Assembly (NCBI GenBank): GCA_018261615.1
Contig: JAGTSE010000007.1
Span: forward strand, 55,906-119,905
Length of the DNA stretch: 64,000 nucleotides
Direction of reading: 5' to 3'
Source: Pseudomonadota bacterium
GTDB lineage: Bacteria; Pseudomonadota; Gammaproteobacteria; Enterobacterales; Enterobacteriaceae
Shown: piece after piece, positions 52,038-60,805 of the stretch
Layout: each line of letters begins with the position of its first letter
How positions within the stretch are numbered: position 1 is the stretch's first letter
Made by a program: the position numbers and the translations under genes
Notes under the pieces: model-generated
Told to the model about the DNA's origin: nothing
The model's input: only the letters and a program-made list of their open reading frames with translations
Database searches by the model: none

Positions 52038-52703
52038 TCATATAGTTACAAATTCAGATAGCACACTATCCTGACTCAGTGAATGCCATAAATGTCCTTG
52101 ATATCCTTTAAAATTCAGTGATCTTGCAAATGCAAAACTGGCGTTCGAGTTTATACCCTCAACAATCACACTAATAGAGTGGTAAGCACACACTTTATTG
52201 ATCAGTGACAAGATAACAGAATTATCTCCATAGCACCAATAGAAATCCTTGTCTATTTTAATATATTCAAACGGATATTCATATAAAACATCAACACTAC
52301 ACATTTGATCACTAAAATCATCGAGCCATAAAGGACATGAGTTAGCTAAAACAGTCAAAATATCTTTCATGCGCGTTTTATTTTTAAAATCAAATCTTTC
52401 ACTAATTTCTATTCTTAGAATTTCACGCAATGAAAAGATAAAATCAAGAAGTTCTGGTCTGTTTATCACATATTCAGCGACATCCATTGTAATATTAACT
52501 GAGAACATTCTTTTTTCTTTTGAGAGATCTTTCAATTTATTAACAAGTAAAATCTGATTAATAAATAAATCACATCGTTCCTGATGTGGTAAATTTTCAA
52601 AATCATTAAACTGAGAGATAGAAAAATCGGCCAACAACTCATAGGCAATAATATTACTATTAATATCCATTATAGGCTCAAGTTTATTTTTTATTCTATT
52701 CAT
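52038..52703 (-). CDS. EAL-domain c-di-GMP phosphodiesterase-like protein (MrkJ-like)
   Basis: A 221-residue soluble protein that is essentially one EAL domain. The signature glutamate is in AYELLAD (about residue 20). Further ligands are visible: asparagine in FSVNIT, glutamate in RIEISE, the DD pair in LWLDDF, lysine in YIKIDKDF, glutamate in IVEGIN and glutamine in GYQGH. All metal and catalytic positions of active EAL enzymes thus look retained, though the usual DDFGTG is DDFSDQ. It overlaps the upstream LuxR-type gene by four bases (ATGA), so translation is coupled. By position it corresponds to MrkJ of Klebsiella, which lowers c-di-GMP and reduces type 3 fimbriation. It is strongly AT-rich. 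Confidence 0.8.
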   Translation of the reverse strand: MNRIKNKLEPIMDINSNIIAYELLADFSISQFNDFENLPHQERCDLFINQILLVNKLKDLSKEKRMFSVNITMDVAEYVINRPELLDFIFSLREILRIEISERFDFKNKTRMKDILTVLANSCPLWLDDFSDQMCSVDVLYEYPFEYIKIDKDFYWCYGDNSVILSLINKVCAYHSISVIVEGINSNASFAFARSLNFKGYQGHLWHSLSQDSVLSEFVTI

Positions 52704-53326
52704 GATATCACTCTTTTGTCATCCTGGAAATAAAAATCCCATACTGGCGCCGACATATCACTAATAAAAAAACAAAACTCAACGTTATTTTTCATTTCCA
52801 TTTTTTTCATAATATTATATTTATGACTCTGTATAGTTTTCCTGCAAATATTTAGTTCCCTTGCAACATTGTTTATTGACACTCCTCTACGGAGAAGCCT
52901 TAAAACATCAAATTCTTTATAAGAAAACACTACGTTAGTATATCTCCTATGTTTATCCCTGGAATGTATTATTCTATTTAAATCATTATCATGTTCATCA
53001 GTTAGTAAAACACGATATAACTTAGGTAATCGTAGCATTTTAATCAAGTAATGATGTTTCTTTTCACTAATCAAAATCACATCACTAAAATACCCTTGAG
53101 TTAAAAAATTCAACCTTTCATTATAACCATAATCCTGAGAGTAAAGGTCAACGATAAAAAGCGAATTCTTGACCTCGGCACTTATCTGCCTGGGCGGATG
53201 ATAATGCCATTCGACTAGTGGCAGCTTGCTCCTAATATAATTAAATAAAGCTTCTCCAGCCACTGTAAAGTCTGCAATAAATATTGCAGGCTTTTTATCA
53301 AGAGAATGTTCTTTTTTATTAACCAT
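52700..53326 (-). CDS. LuxR-type transcriptional regulator (MrkI/FimZ-like position)
   Basis: A 208-residue protein. The C-terminal ~60 residues form a LuxR helix-turn-helix (YKEFDVLRLLRRGVSINNVA, then CRKTIQSHKYNIMKKM). The N-terminal ~130 residues look like a degenerate receiver: IFIADF at strand 1 and LFIVDLYS at the phospho-acceptor position, but the usual acidic pair and conserved lysine are not obvious, so phosphorylation is doubtful. It is translationally coupled to the EAL gene downstream and lies 46 bp after the PilZ gene. By position it corresponds to MrkI. It probably controls the adjacent fimbrial operon; this is inference from context. Confidence 0.75.
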   Translation of the reverse strand: MVNKKEHSLDKKPAIFIADFTVAGEALFNYIRSKLPLVEWHYHPPRQISAEVKNSLFIVDLYSQDYGYNERLNFLTQGYFSDVILISEKKHHYLIKMLRLPKLYRVLLTDEHDNDLNRIIHSRDKHRRYTNVVFSYKEFDVLRLLRRGVSINNVARELNICRKTIQSHKYNIMKKMEMKNNVEFCFFISDMSAPVWDFYFQDDKRVIS

Positions 53327-53372
53327 CTATTCGCCTATTTTTACATGAAAGACCATAAATACATAATAATTG

Positions 53373-54080
53373 TCATCTCAATATCCTACGGAACCTAACC
53401 CTCTCTTCAATAATGAGATTTAATAATGTTGAGTCTATGATTTCAGTCGCCTTTGTTCCTAAATTTAAAAACAAACATGACAGCTTAACCTTATCAAAGC
53501 TACAGTTTCTGAAGCATATATTCGATGTTATATTCAACACTTTTAAATCGCAGAAAAAACCCTCGTCAGTATTGAATTTAAAATTTACACGTTTAATAAC
53601 ATGATCATTTTTTATAAGCCCAACGAATAACTTATCCACGCATAATCCAATACCATTTGAAGACAGATCCATGACATCAAAGTTAATAAAATGACCGTCA
53701 TTAAGCACTCCACTTCCGCTATAATGAAGAGATTCAGGCACTTGAAATCTTTTATTTTTTCTTCTTTGCGTTATGGTGCATGTAACAGGTGACAAAATGC
53801 TTAAAAAACGTCCATTATATTGCCAGTCCGTTGTCATGAAATCCATTTTACAACATTCACCATAAAGAGATATTGTAATTAGTTCACCACTAGAAAATGA
53901 AGGGGTAAAATTAATTTCTATATCAACAAAATCATTTCCAACTTTATATAAACTACCAGGGAGATTATCTATACCATTAATGCATACAACGCAACGCTCC
54001 TTTTTTAAAGTACGTATCAGTGATATGATCTCATATCTATCAACCAAATCATTATTAGTTCCACTAAGTTTAATTAACAT
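53373..54080 (-). CDS. PilZ-domain c-di-GMP-responsive regulator (MrkH-like)
   Basis: A 235-residue protein with a YcgR-N-like first half (about 10-105) and a C-terminal PilZ domain. The c-di-GMP-binding RxxxR appears as QRRKNKRFQV near residue 107, and the D/NxSxxG motif as DLSSNGIGL near 135. Both length and layout match MrkH (about 234 residues), the c-di-GMP-activated transcription factor of type 3 fimbriae, including a similar N-terminal RYEIISLIR segment. Overall identity to MrkH looks low by eye. A GGGAG ribosome site precedes the ATG. It follows the second chaperone gene after 182 bp of AT-rich DNA. Confidence 0.75.
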   Translation of the reverse strand: MLIKLSGTNNDLVDRYEIISLIRTLKKERCVVCINGIDNLPGSLYKVGNDFVDIEINFTPSFSSGELITISLYGECCKMDFMTTDWQYNGRFLSILSPVTCTITQRRKNKRFQVPESLHYSGSGVLNDGHFINFDVMDLSSNGIGLCVDKLFVGLIKNDHVIKRVNFKFNTDEGFFCDLKVLNITSNICFRNCSFDKVKLSCLFLNLGTKATEIIDSTLLNLIIEERVRFRRILR

Positions 54081-54262
54081 GATTAACTCCCTATTAGGCG
54101 TGTAATAAACTAATCCGTGTTTATTAATTCAAAAAACATAATAAATATAACTTTAAATTCACTTACCAAAGTAACGATAAACCATTATCGAAGATAAGAA
54201 AATAATAAAGCACACTATTACCTGTATTTTCAGATTATTATTTAATAAGAGTTAATCTATAT

Positions 54263-54985
54263 TTAATTAATATTTTGGTGATAATCCTGATAATATCCAT
54301 TATCCATGACCACTCGATATGTAATCTGCTGGCCACTACTCACTGCTTTTGACAATTTAACCATCAGATTTCCATTGGGAGAAACCATCAGGTTACTGAT
54401 TGACTTCTGTCCTGGAACCTGTATTTCAAGACTCATATACCATGCAGTCGGATTAATTATATTTAACAGTTCTCCTTGTGCCTGAAATTTTAACTGACGA
54501 TATTGACTTGCATCTGGTGCGCCAAGCTCAGCAGGGCGAACAAATACCTTCAGGCGCAAACGTAAAGGTAGAAAAACTTTTTGCCCAGCCTGTCTAAGCT
54601 GCTCATTTTCTGGCTGAACCTGAAAAACATTCAGCCAGAAAAGGCTTTCTTTTTTCGCAGATAATCCCTGACGCGCCGTCAATAATAAACGTAATGACCG
54701 TAGTTCTTGAGGCATCATTTTAAATACTGGCGGAGTGACAATAATCGGCGTACTTACCTTGTCTGGTGGCACAAGAGGATCCCCAGTATCTGTCCACACC
54801 TGAACTAATACAGGTGTATCACCATCATTAGAAAGACTGAGTGACTGCGCTATATCACGGGCACTGAAAATCACTCGTGTACGATCAACGTTCACTACTG
54901 CATTAGCCTGAACAATAAGACCTAATGTCAGTGAGCAAGTAACCATCACTTTACTGAAAACTAAGTACCACTTGTAATTGCGCAT
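54263..54985 (-). CDS. Second periplasmic fimbrial chaperone (PapD-like)
   Basis: A 240-residue PapD-type chaperone. The signal peptide ends near VQANA. The subunit-anchoring arginine is in DRTRVIF at the mature N-terminus, and the basic residues in LRLKVFVRP mark the conserved lysine position near 155. The F1-G1 loop segment SLFWLNVFQVQP is typical. It differs clearly in sequence from the first chaperone of the same operon. The ATG at 54985 is preferred over GTG 54991. The gene overlaps the adhesin 3' end by 35 bases. A dedicated adhesin or minor-subunit chaperone is a plausible role. Confidence 0.85.
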   Translation of the reverse strand: MRNYKWYLVFSKVMVTCSLTLGLIVQANAVVNVDRTRVIFSARDIAQSLSLSNDGDTPVLVQVWTDTGDPLVPPDKVSTPIIVTPPVFKMMPQELRSLRLLLTARQGLSAKKESLFWLNVFQVQPENEQLRQAGQKVFLPLRLRLKVFVRPAELGAPDASQYRQLKFQAQGELLNIINPTAWYMSLEIQVPGQKSISNLMVSPNGNLMVKLSKAVSSGQQITYRVVMDNGYYQDYHQNIN

Positions 54986-56282
54986 TGACACGTCCTGGCG
55001 TTACTGTCTGTCCACTAATAGCTTCTAATGAAGCGGTAAAATCTCCGGTGTAGGTATTGACTGAACCTGATGAAGTCAAACTGGTCAAATCCTTATATGC
55101 GTACCATCCACGCGTGTTGCCCGTGCCAGTTACAGAACGGTCTGGCAGCAGATTCAGCGCAGTGCCGTTATTGTCGAGTATCTTTATACCTACGCCGGAA
55201 GCTTCTCCAGTGCTACCGTATTGAGAATCAAGAAGCCAGGTCAATCCTCCACCACTCGTTACCAACCCCAATGACCGGGCGGCATTCACCGCAACCGACT
55301 GATTCACCAAAAACCCCATAGCCACATTCGCCGTGCTACTTGTTGAGGGGCTGGTACTGGAAATGGCCCCGGCTTCACATTCCAGACCGATAGAAAACGA
55401 TGCCCGACTATTTCCGCCAGCCGTTAATGTTTCTTTACTTACAGTAGGAAGTAACACAACGTGGGGATAATCCTTCACTTGACAAAAAGCACCACGTACA
55501 TAAGTAACGTTGTTATATGTACTCCATGCACCAGGCCAGTAGGAATACCAGCCATAGAAATAAGAAGCATGATCCATTCCCGCCATAAGTAAATCAGTCG
55601 GCAATCCAGGACCTTTAAATGCAATATACCCGCGTGGTTGTGCCCATAAATCATGGTAATAAGTACTGTAATTCGCATACCAAGTGGTAGAGTCAATTTT
55701 ATACACTTCGTACAGCACATTACTAAATGCACTGGCGGGAATGTAAATATATGTACCATCCTGATACCAACTGGCGGATGTTAACTGCCGTTGTTTCCAG
55801 TAGCGGCTGTAATATTCTCCAGTACTAAGATTTGTCATGCGCACAGCGACATTTCTTTCTACATCGTAATAAGCCCCATTTACTTCCGATGTTGAATACA
55901 TCCCGGCATAAGCACTATCCCCATTCGTTGAATACATTTCATATAACCCCCCAGCATCGGCCAAAGCGCAACGAAATAAAATTTGATTTCCGCTATAAGC
56001 ATGATTAGTCGCTGCTGTGAGAAAATTGCCCACAGAACTCTCCAGGAGTGACCCCGAAAGCTGAAAGTGACTACCACTGTTAATACTGATAATAGGAGGT
56101 AGACCAACATTGCCGGTACAGGTATCGCATGCTCCATCCCAATAAGCAGCAGTATACCCGGCAGCTATTGCCTGACTAGATAGCGAAATAGTACTGGTTA
56201 CCTTGATACAAGATGCCCATAGAGGCTGACAAATAAGCACTGTTACCACCAGTGTAAGGAGTTTTCTCACCCAGGCTCTCAT
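54951..56282 (-). CDS. Fimbrial tip adhesin, two-domain
   Basis: A 443-residue secreted protein: a signal peptide (about 1-23, ending PLWAS), a large N-terminal receptor-binding-like domain (about 24-270) unusually rich in Tyr and Trp (runs such as YFYGWYSYWPGAWSTY), and a C-terminal pilin domain (about 275-443) starting near VVLLPTVSKETL. Cysteine pairs occur around ASC/GACDTC and in the pilin domain. The size and order fit FimH/MrkD-like adhesins, but the lectin domain is not one I recognise. The ATG at 56282 has a strong AGGAGA and lies 1 bp after the usher stop codon. The ligand is unknown. Confidence 0.8.
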   Translation of the reverse strand: MRAWVRKLLTLVVTVLICQPLWASCIKVTSTISLSSQAIAAGYTAAYWDGACDTCTGNVGLPPIISINSGSHFQLSGSLLESSVGNFLTAATNHAYSGNQILFRCALADAGGLYEMYSTNGDSAYAGMYSTSEVNGAYYDVERNVAVRMTNLSTGEYYSRYWKQRQLTSASWYQDGTYIYIPASAFSNVLYEVYKIDSTTWYANYSTYYHDLWAQPRGYIAFKGPGLPTDLLMAGMDHASYFYGWYSYWPGAWSTYNNVTYVRGAFCQVKDYPHVVLLPTVSKETLTAGGNSRASFSIGLECEAGAISSTSPSTSSTANVAMGFLVNQSVAVNAARSLGLVTSGGGLTWLLDSQYGSTGEASGVGIKILDNNGTALNLLPDRSVTGTGNTRGWYAYKDLTSLTSSGSVNTYTGDFTASLEAISGQTVTPGRVNAQLQVVLSFQ

Positions 56283-56283
56283 A

Positions 56284-58842
56284 TTACTTCTCCTGTTCAC
56301 ATGTCTGGCTCAAGTGCACCAGCGCTTCGGCATCCCGCCCAGTTATCTGGTATGGTACCCGGCATTGCTGGCTGTGTGTTTTACCCCATGAAACTAAAAG
56401 CACACCAGAGTTATTCGGCACGCGGGCATAAATTTGTCCTCCTTGCCCAACCATGCCTATCAGCGTACCTTCCGTATCACGGACTTCGGCCCCCATTGGC
56501 GGGACGTTGCCTTCCTGCGTTTTAAGCGTAATAAGTACGGCTTTCCCCCTCAGGGTAGCGAAGTCTACTTGCACAATTGCGCCAGCGTAGGGCACTACGC
56601 GTTTGCTACCACCTTTAAGTTCTGCATCGGCATTCATGTTGCGCGCATCCAGACTAACGTTATTGGAACTGTAGGGTGATAACGAGGGTAAAATGGCATA
56701 ACCAAAATGATCGATGACTGCTCCTTGTCCATTCTGGATATGCGCCCCCTGGGCTCCATCAGCATGGATAAGTGCGAAAGTATCGCTGGTGTACGGTCCT
56801 AAAGTCAGGCCACCACGATGTAACACGGCAGTACCTGATGCGCCCAGACCAGCCTGTCGGTAACTTTCACCTTGGTCATAGCTGGCTTGTATAGCCCCGA
56901 TGCGCGTATTTTCTTGTAAAGTGCCACCAAATGTCGCGGCACTACCGCTAGCGGTATCACGGTAGCGTTCGTAGCCACCATAAAGGGAGTAAGACACATC
57001 GCGGTTTTCACCCGCTGTTCCAGTCAGAGACATCGTAGAAGAACGACTGCTACGTGACTGGTTATAGTTGTAAGCCACAGAAGCAAGATTGCTACCCCAG
57101 TCGAGAGGAACGGAGACATTAAATGAAATTGTGTTTTCCGTATATTTCTGAAGCGAATTATTGTATACAGGATCATTAACGCTGGTATAAAACCGCCCGT
57201 AGTCCCATGTTGTTCTCTGCCTCGCAATATTGATTCCATAACTGATACGCTTCCACTGGTTACTGTATCCCAACTGTAACTGGGTAATACGCGACTGATT
57301 ATTGTAGTAATCAGCTGTGCTGGCGCTCATATTCAGTACGCCCCAAGTATCCAGAGGCTGACTGATAGTCGCTGAAAGACGGTTACGCTGGTGCAAAGAA
57401 TCGGAATAATAAACGGTACCATCCTGCTCCTGACGGCGTACGCCCAGAACATCCTGTAAATCTCGAAAGCCACCCGTAGAATAACGATATGCAGCCAGTA
57501 CAAGATTAGTACCGGAAGTAAAGGTTTTGCTGTAGCTCACTTCAGCCCGCCAGCCTTGCTGTTGCCTGCCATTTTCTACTCGAGCCTGCGACCAGGTCGT
57601 ATTCATACCCAGCGCTCCAAAATCTGTCGCCAGGACACCACCTGCCAGAAAAGCCTGGTAATTCTGTGCAATACGTACCCCCAAATTACTGGTCAACATA
57701 TTGCTCACCCCATGCTGCAATACACCTTCAAAAAAAGTGTTATTGATGTCGTAGTACTGCCTCACTCGGCCAAGTGACAGAGAATAGTTCCAGTTACCCG
57801 GACGAACTGAATCGGGAACAGCAGAATAAGGGACAATAAAACTAGAGGTTTTCCCATCAGCTTCAATGACCTCTACTTCCAGATCACCCTGGCTACGAGT
57901 GTTATACAGATCATTAATAACAAATGGCCCAGGAGGAACGCTGGTTTCATAAATGACTTGATTTAGCTGTTTAACGATCACACGAGCGGTGCTGGTTGCG
58001 ATCCCCTGGACTTGTGGTGCATATCCACGTTTTCCCTGTGGCCACATTCGCTCATCAGTGGCCAGTTTTATCCCATTAAATGAGAGGCTCCCGAAAAGAC
58101 TACTATCGGTATAGTTGTCCCCCAGATAGAGCTCGCTATCGAGTTTCTCTATAGGACGCTGAACCCAAGTCCGCACTGCATTATAGTGATAAGCGTTACC
58201 GCTCAAGCTACTGTTGGCATAGCGTAAATTCCCCTGGTGGCGTGCCTGCCACAACCCCAGATTCACACCACCATTAATCCCACTCCATAAATATTGGTAG
58301 TGGTAATTACTATTGGTATTCTCCGTCCAGGTGTAACGGGTGTTATGGCGCAGGAATAACGCAAACATACCGTCATCCCATTCCGAAACGGGGATATAAC
58401 CACGTGGTGTCTGCACCAGTTCAGTCATCGGGATAAATAGCTGTAGACGCAATGATGCCTGATCAAACTGCCAGCTCGCTCCTTTTGCCCAATAGGTTAA
58501 CGGATGGCATGCTGATTCACGATTCTGCTCAGGTATTCCTTTTAAGTTTGCCGCACGCATTAATGATGAAGTCAGGCAAGGCTGGGGGGGAGCATTAGCT
58601 GCTTCAGCATTAAAAACAACTTTTTCACCACTTTTAACTAGCGTATTATTCACATAAACATCAGCAAGATAGCTTCCTGAAATAATCCCAGAGTTATTAA
58701 ACTGGTCAAGATCCATATTCCATGAAGAACCTTGCAATAAAGAGGAATCAAAAATAAACTCCTCACTGTGCACCACACCACCCCAACTGAGCATGATACA
58801 CAGCGCCAGTATATTCAGGCGGAACTCATGGGAATGTGACAT
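56284..58842 (-). CDS. Outer-membrane fimbrial usher
   Basis: A FimD/PapC-family usher of 852 residues, the full size for the family. A signal peptide (ending VVHSEE) is followed by the periplasmic N domain (FDSSLLQG), the 24-strand barrel with plug (GPFVINDLYNTRSQGDLEVEV-type segment near 310-330) and C-terminal domains ending with a cysteine pair (QQCRVPYQI and QTCEQEK). It overlaps the chaperone gene upstream by 17 bases, and the adhesin start follows its stop codon immediately. No frameshift is seen, so the secretion pore looks functional. Confidence 0.93.
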   Translation of the reverse strand: MSHSHEFRLNILALCIMLSWGGVVHSEEFIFDSSLLQGSSWNMDLDQFNNSGIISGSYLADVYVNNTLVKSGEKVVFNAEAANAPPQPCLTSSLMRAANLKGIPEQNRESACHPLTYWAKGASWQFDQASLRLQLFIPMTELVQTPRGYIPVSEWDDGMFALFLRHNTRYTWTENTNSNYHYQYLWSGINGGVNLGLWQARHQGNLRYANSSLSGNAYHYNAVRTWVQRPIEKLDSELYLGDNYTDSSLFGSLSFNGIKLATDERMWPQGKRGYAPQVQGIATSTARVIVKQLNQVIYETSVPPGPFVINDLYNTRSQGDLEVEVIEADGKTSSFIVPYSAVPDSVRPGNWNYSLSLGRVRQYYDINNTFFEGVLQHGVSNMLTSNLGVRIAQNYQAFLAGGVLATDFGALGMNTTWSQARVENGRQQQGWRAEVSYSKTFTSGTNLVLAAYRYSTGGFRDLQDVLGVRRQEQDGTVYYSDSLHQRNRLSATISQPLDTWGVLNMSASTADYYNNQSRITQLQLGYSNQWKRISYGINIARQRTTWDYGRFYTSVNDPVYNNSLQKYTENTISFNVSVPLDWGSNLASVAYNYNQSRSSRSSTMSLTGTAGENRDVSYSLYGGYERYRDTASGSAATFGGTLQENTRIGAIQASYDQGESYRQAGLGASGTAVLHRGGLTLGPYTSDTFALIHADGAQGAHIQNGQGAVIDHFGYAILPSLSPYSSNNVSLDARNMNADAELKGGSKRVVPYAGAIVQVDFATLRGKAVLITLKTQEGNVPPMGAEVRDTEGTLIGMVGQGGQIYARVPNNSGVLLVSWGKTHSQQCRVPYQITGRDAEALVHLSQTCEQEK

Positions 58843-59593
58843 GATATTGCTCGCTTATCCAGGCGCCCTGGTCATTGACAAGGCGAACAGATACACTGCC
58901 ATTGCCCGGTGATTTATTTTTCCAGTTATTGAACCAAAAAGTTTGCTGACTGAATGGTGCCAACATTTCTGCACTGGCAGAGTGTTTCTTACCATCAATC
59001 TGGGCATCAACATTGGCTAATGAGGCGTACCAGGGTTGCGGGTTATCAACCGTAATTCCGTAACCTTTTTGCTGGTTATACACAGCAGTAAGTTTAAGGC
59101 CAGTAAGTTGTTTCTCCGGTGAGCCAATATTTTCAGGTCGGTAAAAAAGCTTTACTCGTGTACGAAGCATTACTAACATTTTATTTTGTTCTTTTTCACC
59201 GCCTAAATTCGCGGGGGGAATCTGTAACACATTGAACCAAAATACAGACTCTCGGTCACGGGGAAGGTGTCCCCCTTCTGTGTACATAACACGCAAAACC
59301 TGCCCCGTTTTTGCCTGAATTTTAAAAACAGGTGGAGTAGCAATAAAAGGAATATCTTTACCAGCTTCAGGTGGGGCATCGATATTACCATTATCAAACC
59401 AGGTTTGAATAACATATGGAATACTATCATTGTTCTTGAGTTGAACATCTACAGATGATGAACCAGAGGGATAAATGATACGATTTCCCAACATTGTAAC
59501 ACTGGCAGAAACACTGCTGGTTAGAATAAGTGAAAATAATAAGCCAGACAGTATTCGGGCATAGCTACTCTTTAAAAATGTAATTACCATCAT
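58826..59593 (-). CDS. First periplasmic fimbrial chaperone (PapD-like)
   Basis: A 255-residue PapD-type chaperone. The signal peptide spans about residues 1-31 (ending SSVSAS). The anchoring arginine is in GNRIIYPSG, the lysine in RTRVKLFYRP, and the G1-region segment SVFWFNVLQIPP is typical. The frame is open to a TTG at 59629, but the ATG at 59593 (or 59590) behind GGGGG is more likely and leaves a normal signal peptide. It pairs with the usher downstream, overlapping it by 17 bases. Confidence 0.9.
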   Translation of the reverse strand: MMVITFLKSSYARILSGLLFSLILTSSVSASVTMLGNRIIYPSGSSSVDVQLKNNDSIPYVIQTWFDNGNIDAPPEAGKDIPFIATPPVFKIQAKTGQVLRVMYTEGGHLPRDRESVFWFNVLQIPPANLGGEKEQNKMLVMLRTRVKLFYRPENIGSPEKQLTGLKLTAVYNQQKGYGITVDNPQPWYASLANVDAQIDGKKHSASAEMLAPFSQQTFWFNNWKNKSPGNGSVSVRLVNDQGAWISEQYHVTFP

Positions 59594-59703
59594 TAATAAC
59601 CCCCGGGTCGAATTATCATTATTTGGCAAGACCCTTACTACGCCGCTTACAAGAAAAATGTGTACACTGTCTTCCAGTCAGTAATACACACCTTCTTTTT
59701 TCA

Positions 59704-59757
59704 GCAAAACATCCTGTTTTGCCAGACAAAAGAATGCCTGAATACATCCTGTATTCA
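59704..59757. promoter_or_regulatory. Tandem stem-loops between pilin and chaperone genes
   Basis: GCAAAAC/GTTTTGC (59704-59722) and TGAATACA/TGTATTCA (59739-59757) are two perfect inverted repeats sharing a CATCCTG loop core. They lie in the 280-bp gap after the major pilin gene. Such structures in fimbrial operons often stop most transcription or protect the pilin mRNA 3' end, giving more pilin than assembly proteins. Confidence 0.6.
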
Positions 59758-59873
59758 CCGGCCCCTGCCGCGCGCCTGGTTATCCTCTCCGGGCGCAATT
59801 TCCAGCGACTATTGGGTTCTCCGCCTTTTCCGGGTGGTAGACAGGCTTCCTTCCTTCGGGTTAACTTACATAT

Positions 59874-60410
59874 TTAGAGATAAGAAACTGCATATTGCAG
59901 AGTGGCAACAACCGTACCTGCAGTGGATGCTCCGGTTGCGTAATACTGAGCTGTATAGGTAGCCGATGCTTGTGTCGCTCCTGCCGCGAGGGTCAGATCA
60001 CCATTACCGTTAAAGCCACTAGTCAGATTAATCGGTGCACTTGTGGTATCCAGTAATTGCACTTCAACGTTAGCTGCGGTCCCGGTGTTGCCGAGATTGC
60101 CATTGGTGGTGACTTGATTCCCGACAAACACAGTGGACACTTTTGTTGTAGCTGTTGCACTTCCTGTGCAGCCTGTCACCGACACATCAAATGGCGTTGC
60201 ACCAGCTGTTTGTCCACTACTTGCCAATGATGTTGAACTTACCGTAGGTAATAGCACAACGGGTGATACAGTGTTCCCATTAATAGCAACTGAACAGGTT
60301 TCAGCGGTTACCTCCCCTTGAAAAGTGATGGTATTACTTGACGCTGCAAATGTATTCCCAGAAATTAATGCGGCAGTCACCATAAAAGGCAGAGAATATA
60401 GAGTTCTCAT
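59874..60410 (-). CDS. Major fimbrial subunit (type 1 pilin family)
   Basis: A 178-residue pilin with a signal peptide ending NTFAASS. The mature part has the pilin disulfide cysteines (ETCSVAIN and VTGCTGSA), the VVLLPTVS donor-groove region, and a C-terminal beta strand ending YAVSYL. It is Thr/Ala/Gly rich, as is usual for major subunits. It is the first gene of the fimbrial operon, separated from the assembly genes by a structured gap, and probably the most highly expressed. Confidence 0.9.
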   Translation of the reverse strand: MRTLYSLPFMVTAALISGNTFAASSNTITFQGEVTAETCSVAINGNTVSPVVLLPTVSSTSLASSGQTAGATPFDVSVTGCTGSATATTKVSTVFVGNQVTTNGNLGNTGTAANVEVQLLDTTSAPINLTSGFNGNGDLTLAAGATQASATYTAQYYATGASTAGTVVATLQYAVSYL

Positions 60411-60740
60411 ATTTATACCTCATATTTAAATAATCTTATATGTCACCAACATGGTATGTCACCAATATAGTGTAAGGAATAAGTCCATTTAATTAAAAAT
60501 TCCCTTTAACATTTTATATAACAAAAGAAAGTCAAGATTGATCGATAATTTCTATTATTGTTAAATAAACAATAGATAAAATCATTGGTGTTTTTTTTGA
60601 AATAAGTCTAAAGATATATCTCCACTTTTTTTGATAAATTAAATTTTTATTTAAAGATTTAACCATTCCAATAGTAAATACTCCATCAGTGACATCTGGT
60701 TATTTTTCCCCTCCTGTGAACCATAGAGCTCATCTATTAT
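60411..60740. promoter_or_regulatory. AT-rich control region upstream of the pilin gene
   Basis: About 330 bp of very AT-rich DNA without a gene. It includes the perfect inverted repeat TATTGTT (60556-60562) AAATA AACAATA (60568-60574), about 150 bp upstream of the pilin ATG, a candidate operator for the adjacent PilZ or LuxR-type regulators. A consensus promoter is not obvious. Confidence 0.5.
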
Positions 60741-60805
60741 TGACGGGTACTAATAATGAACATCGAATAGCCGATATCGAATATCGCCAGCAACTCTCTG
60801 AAGAA

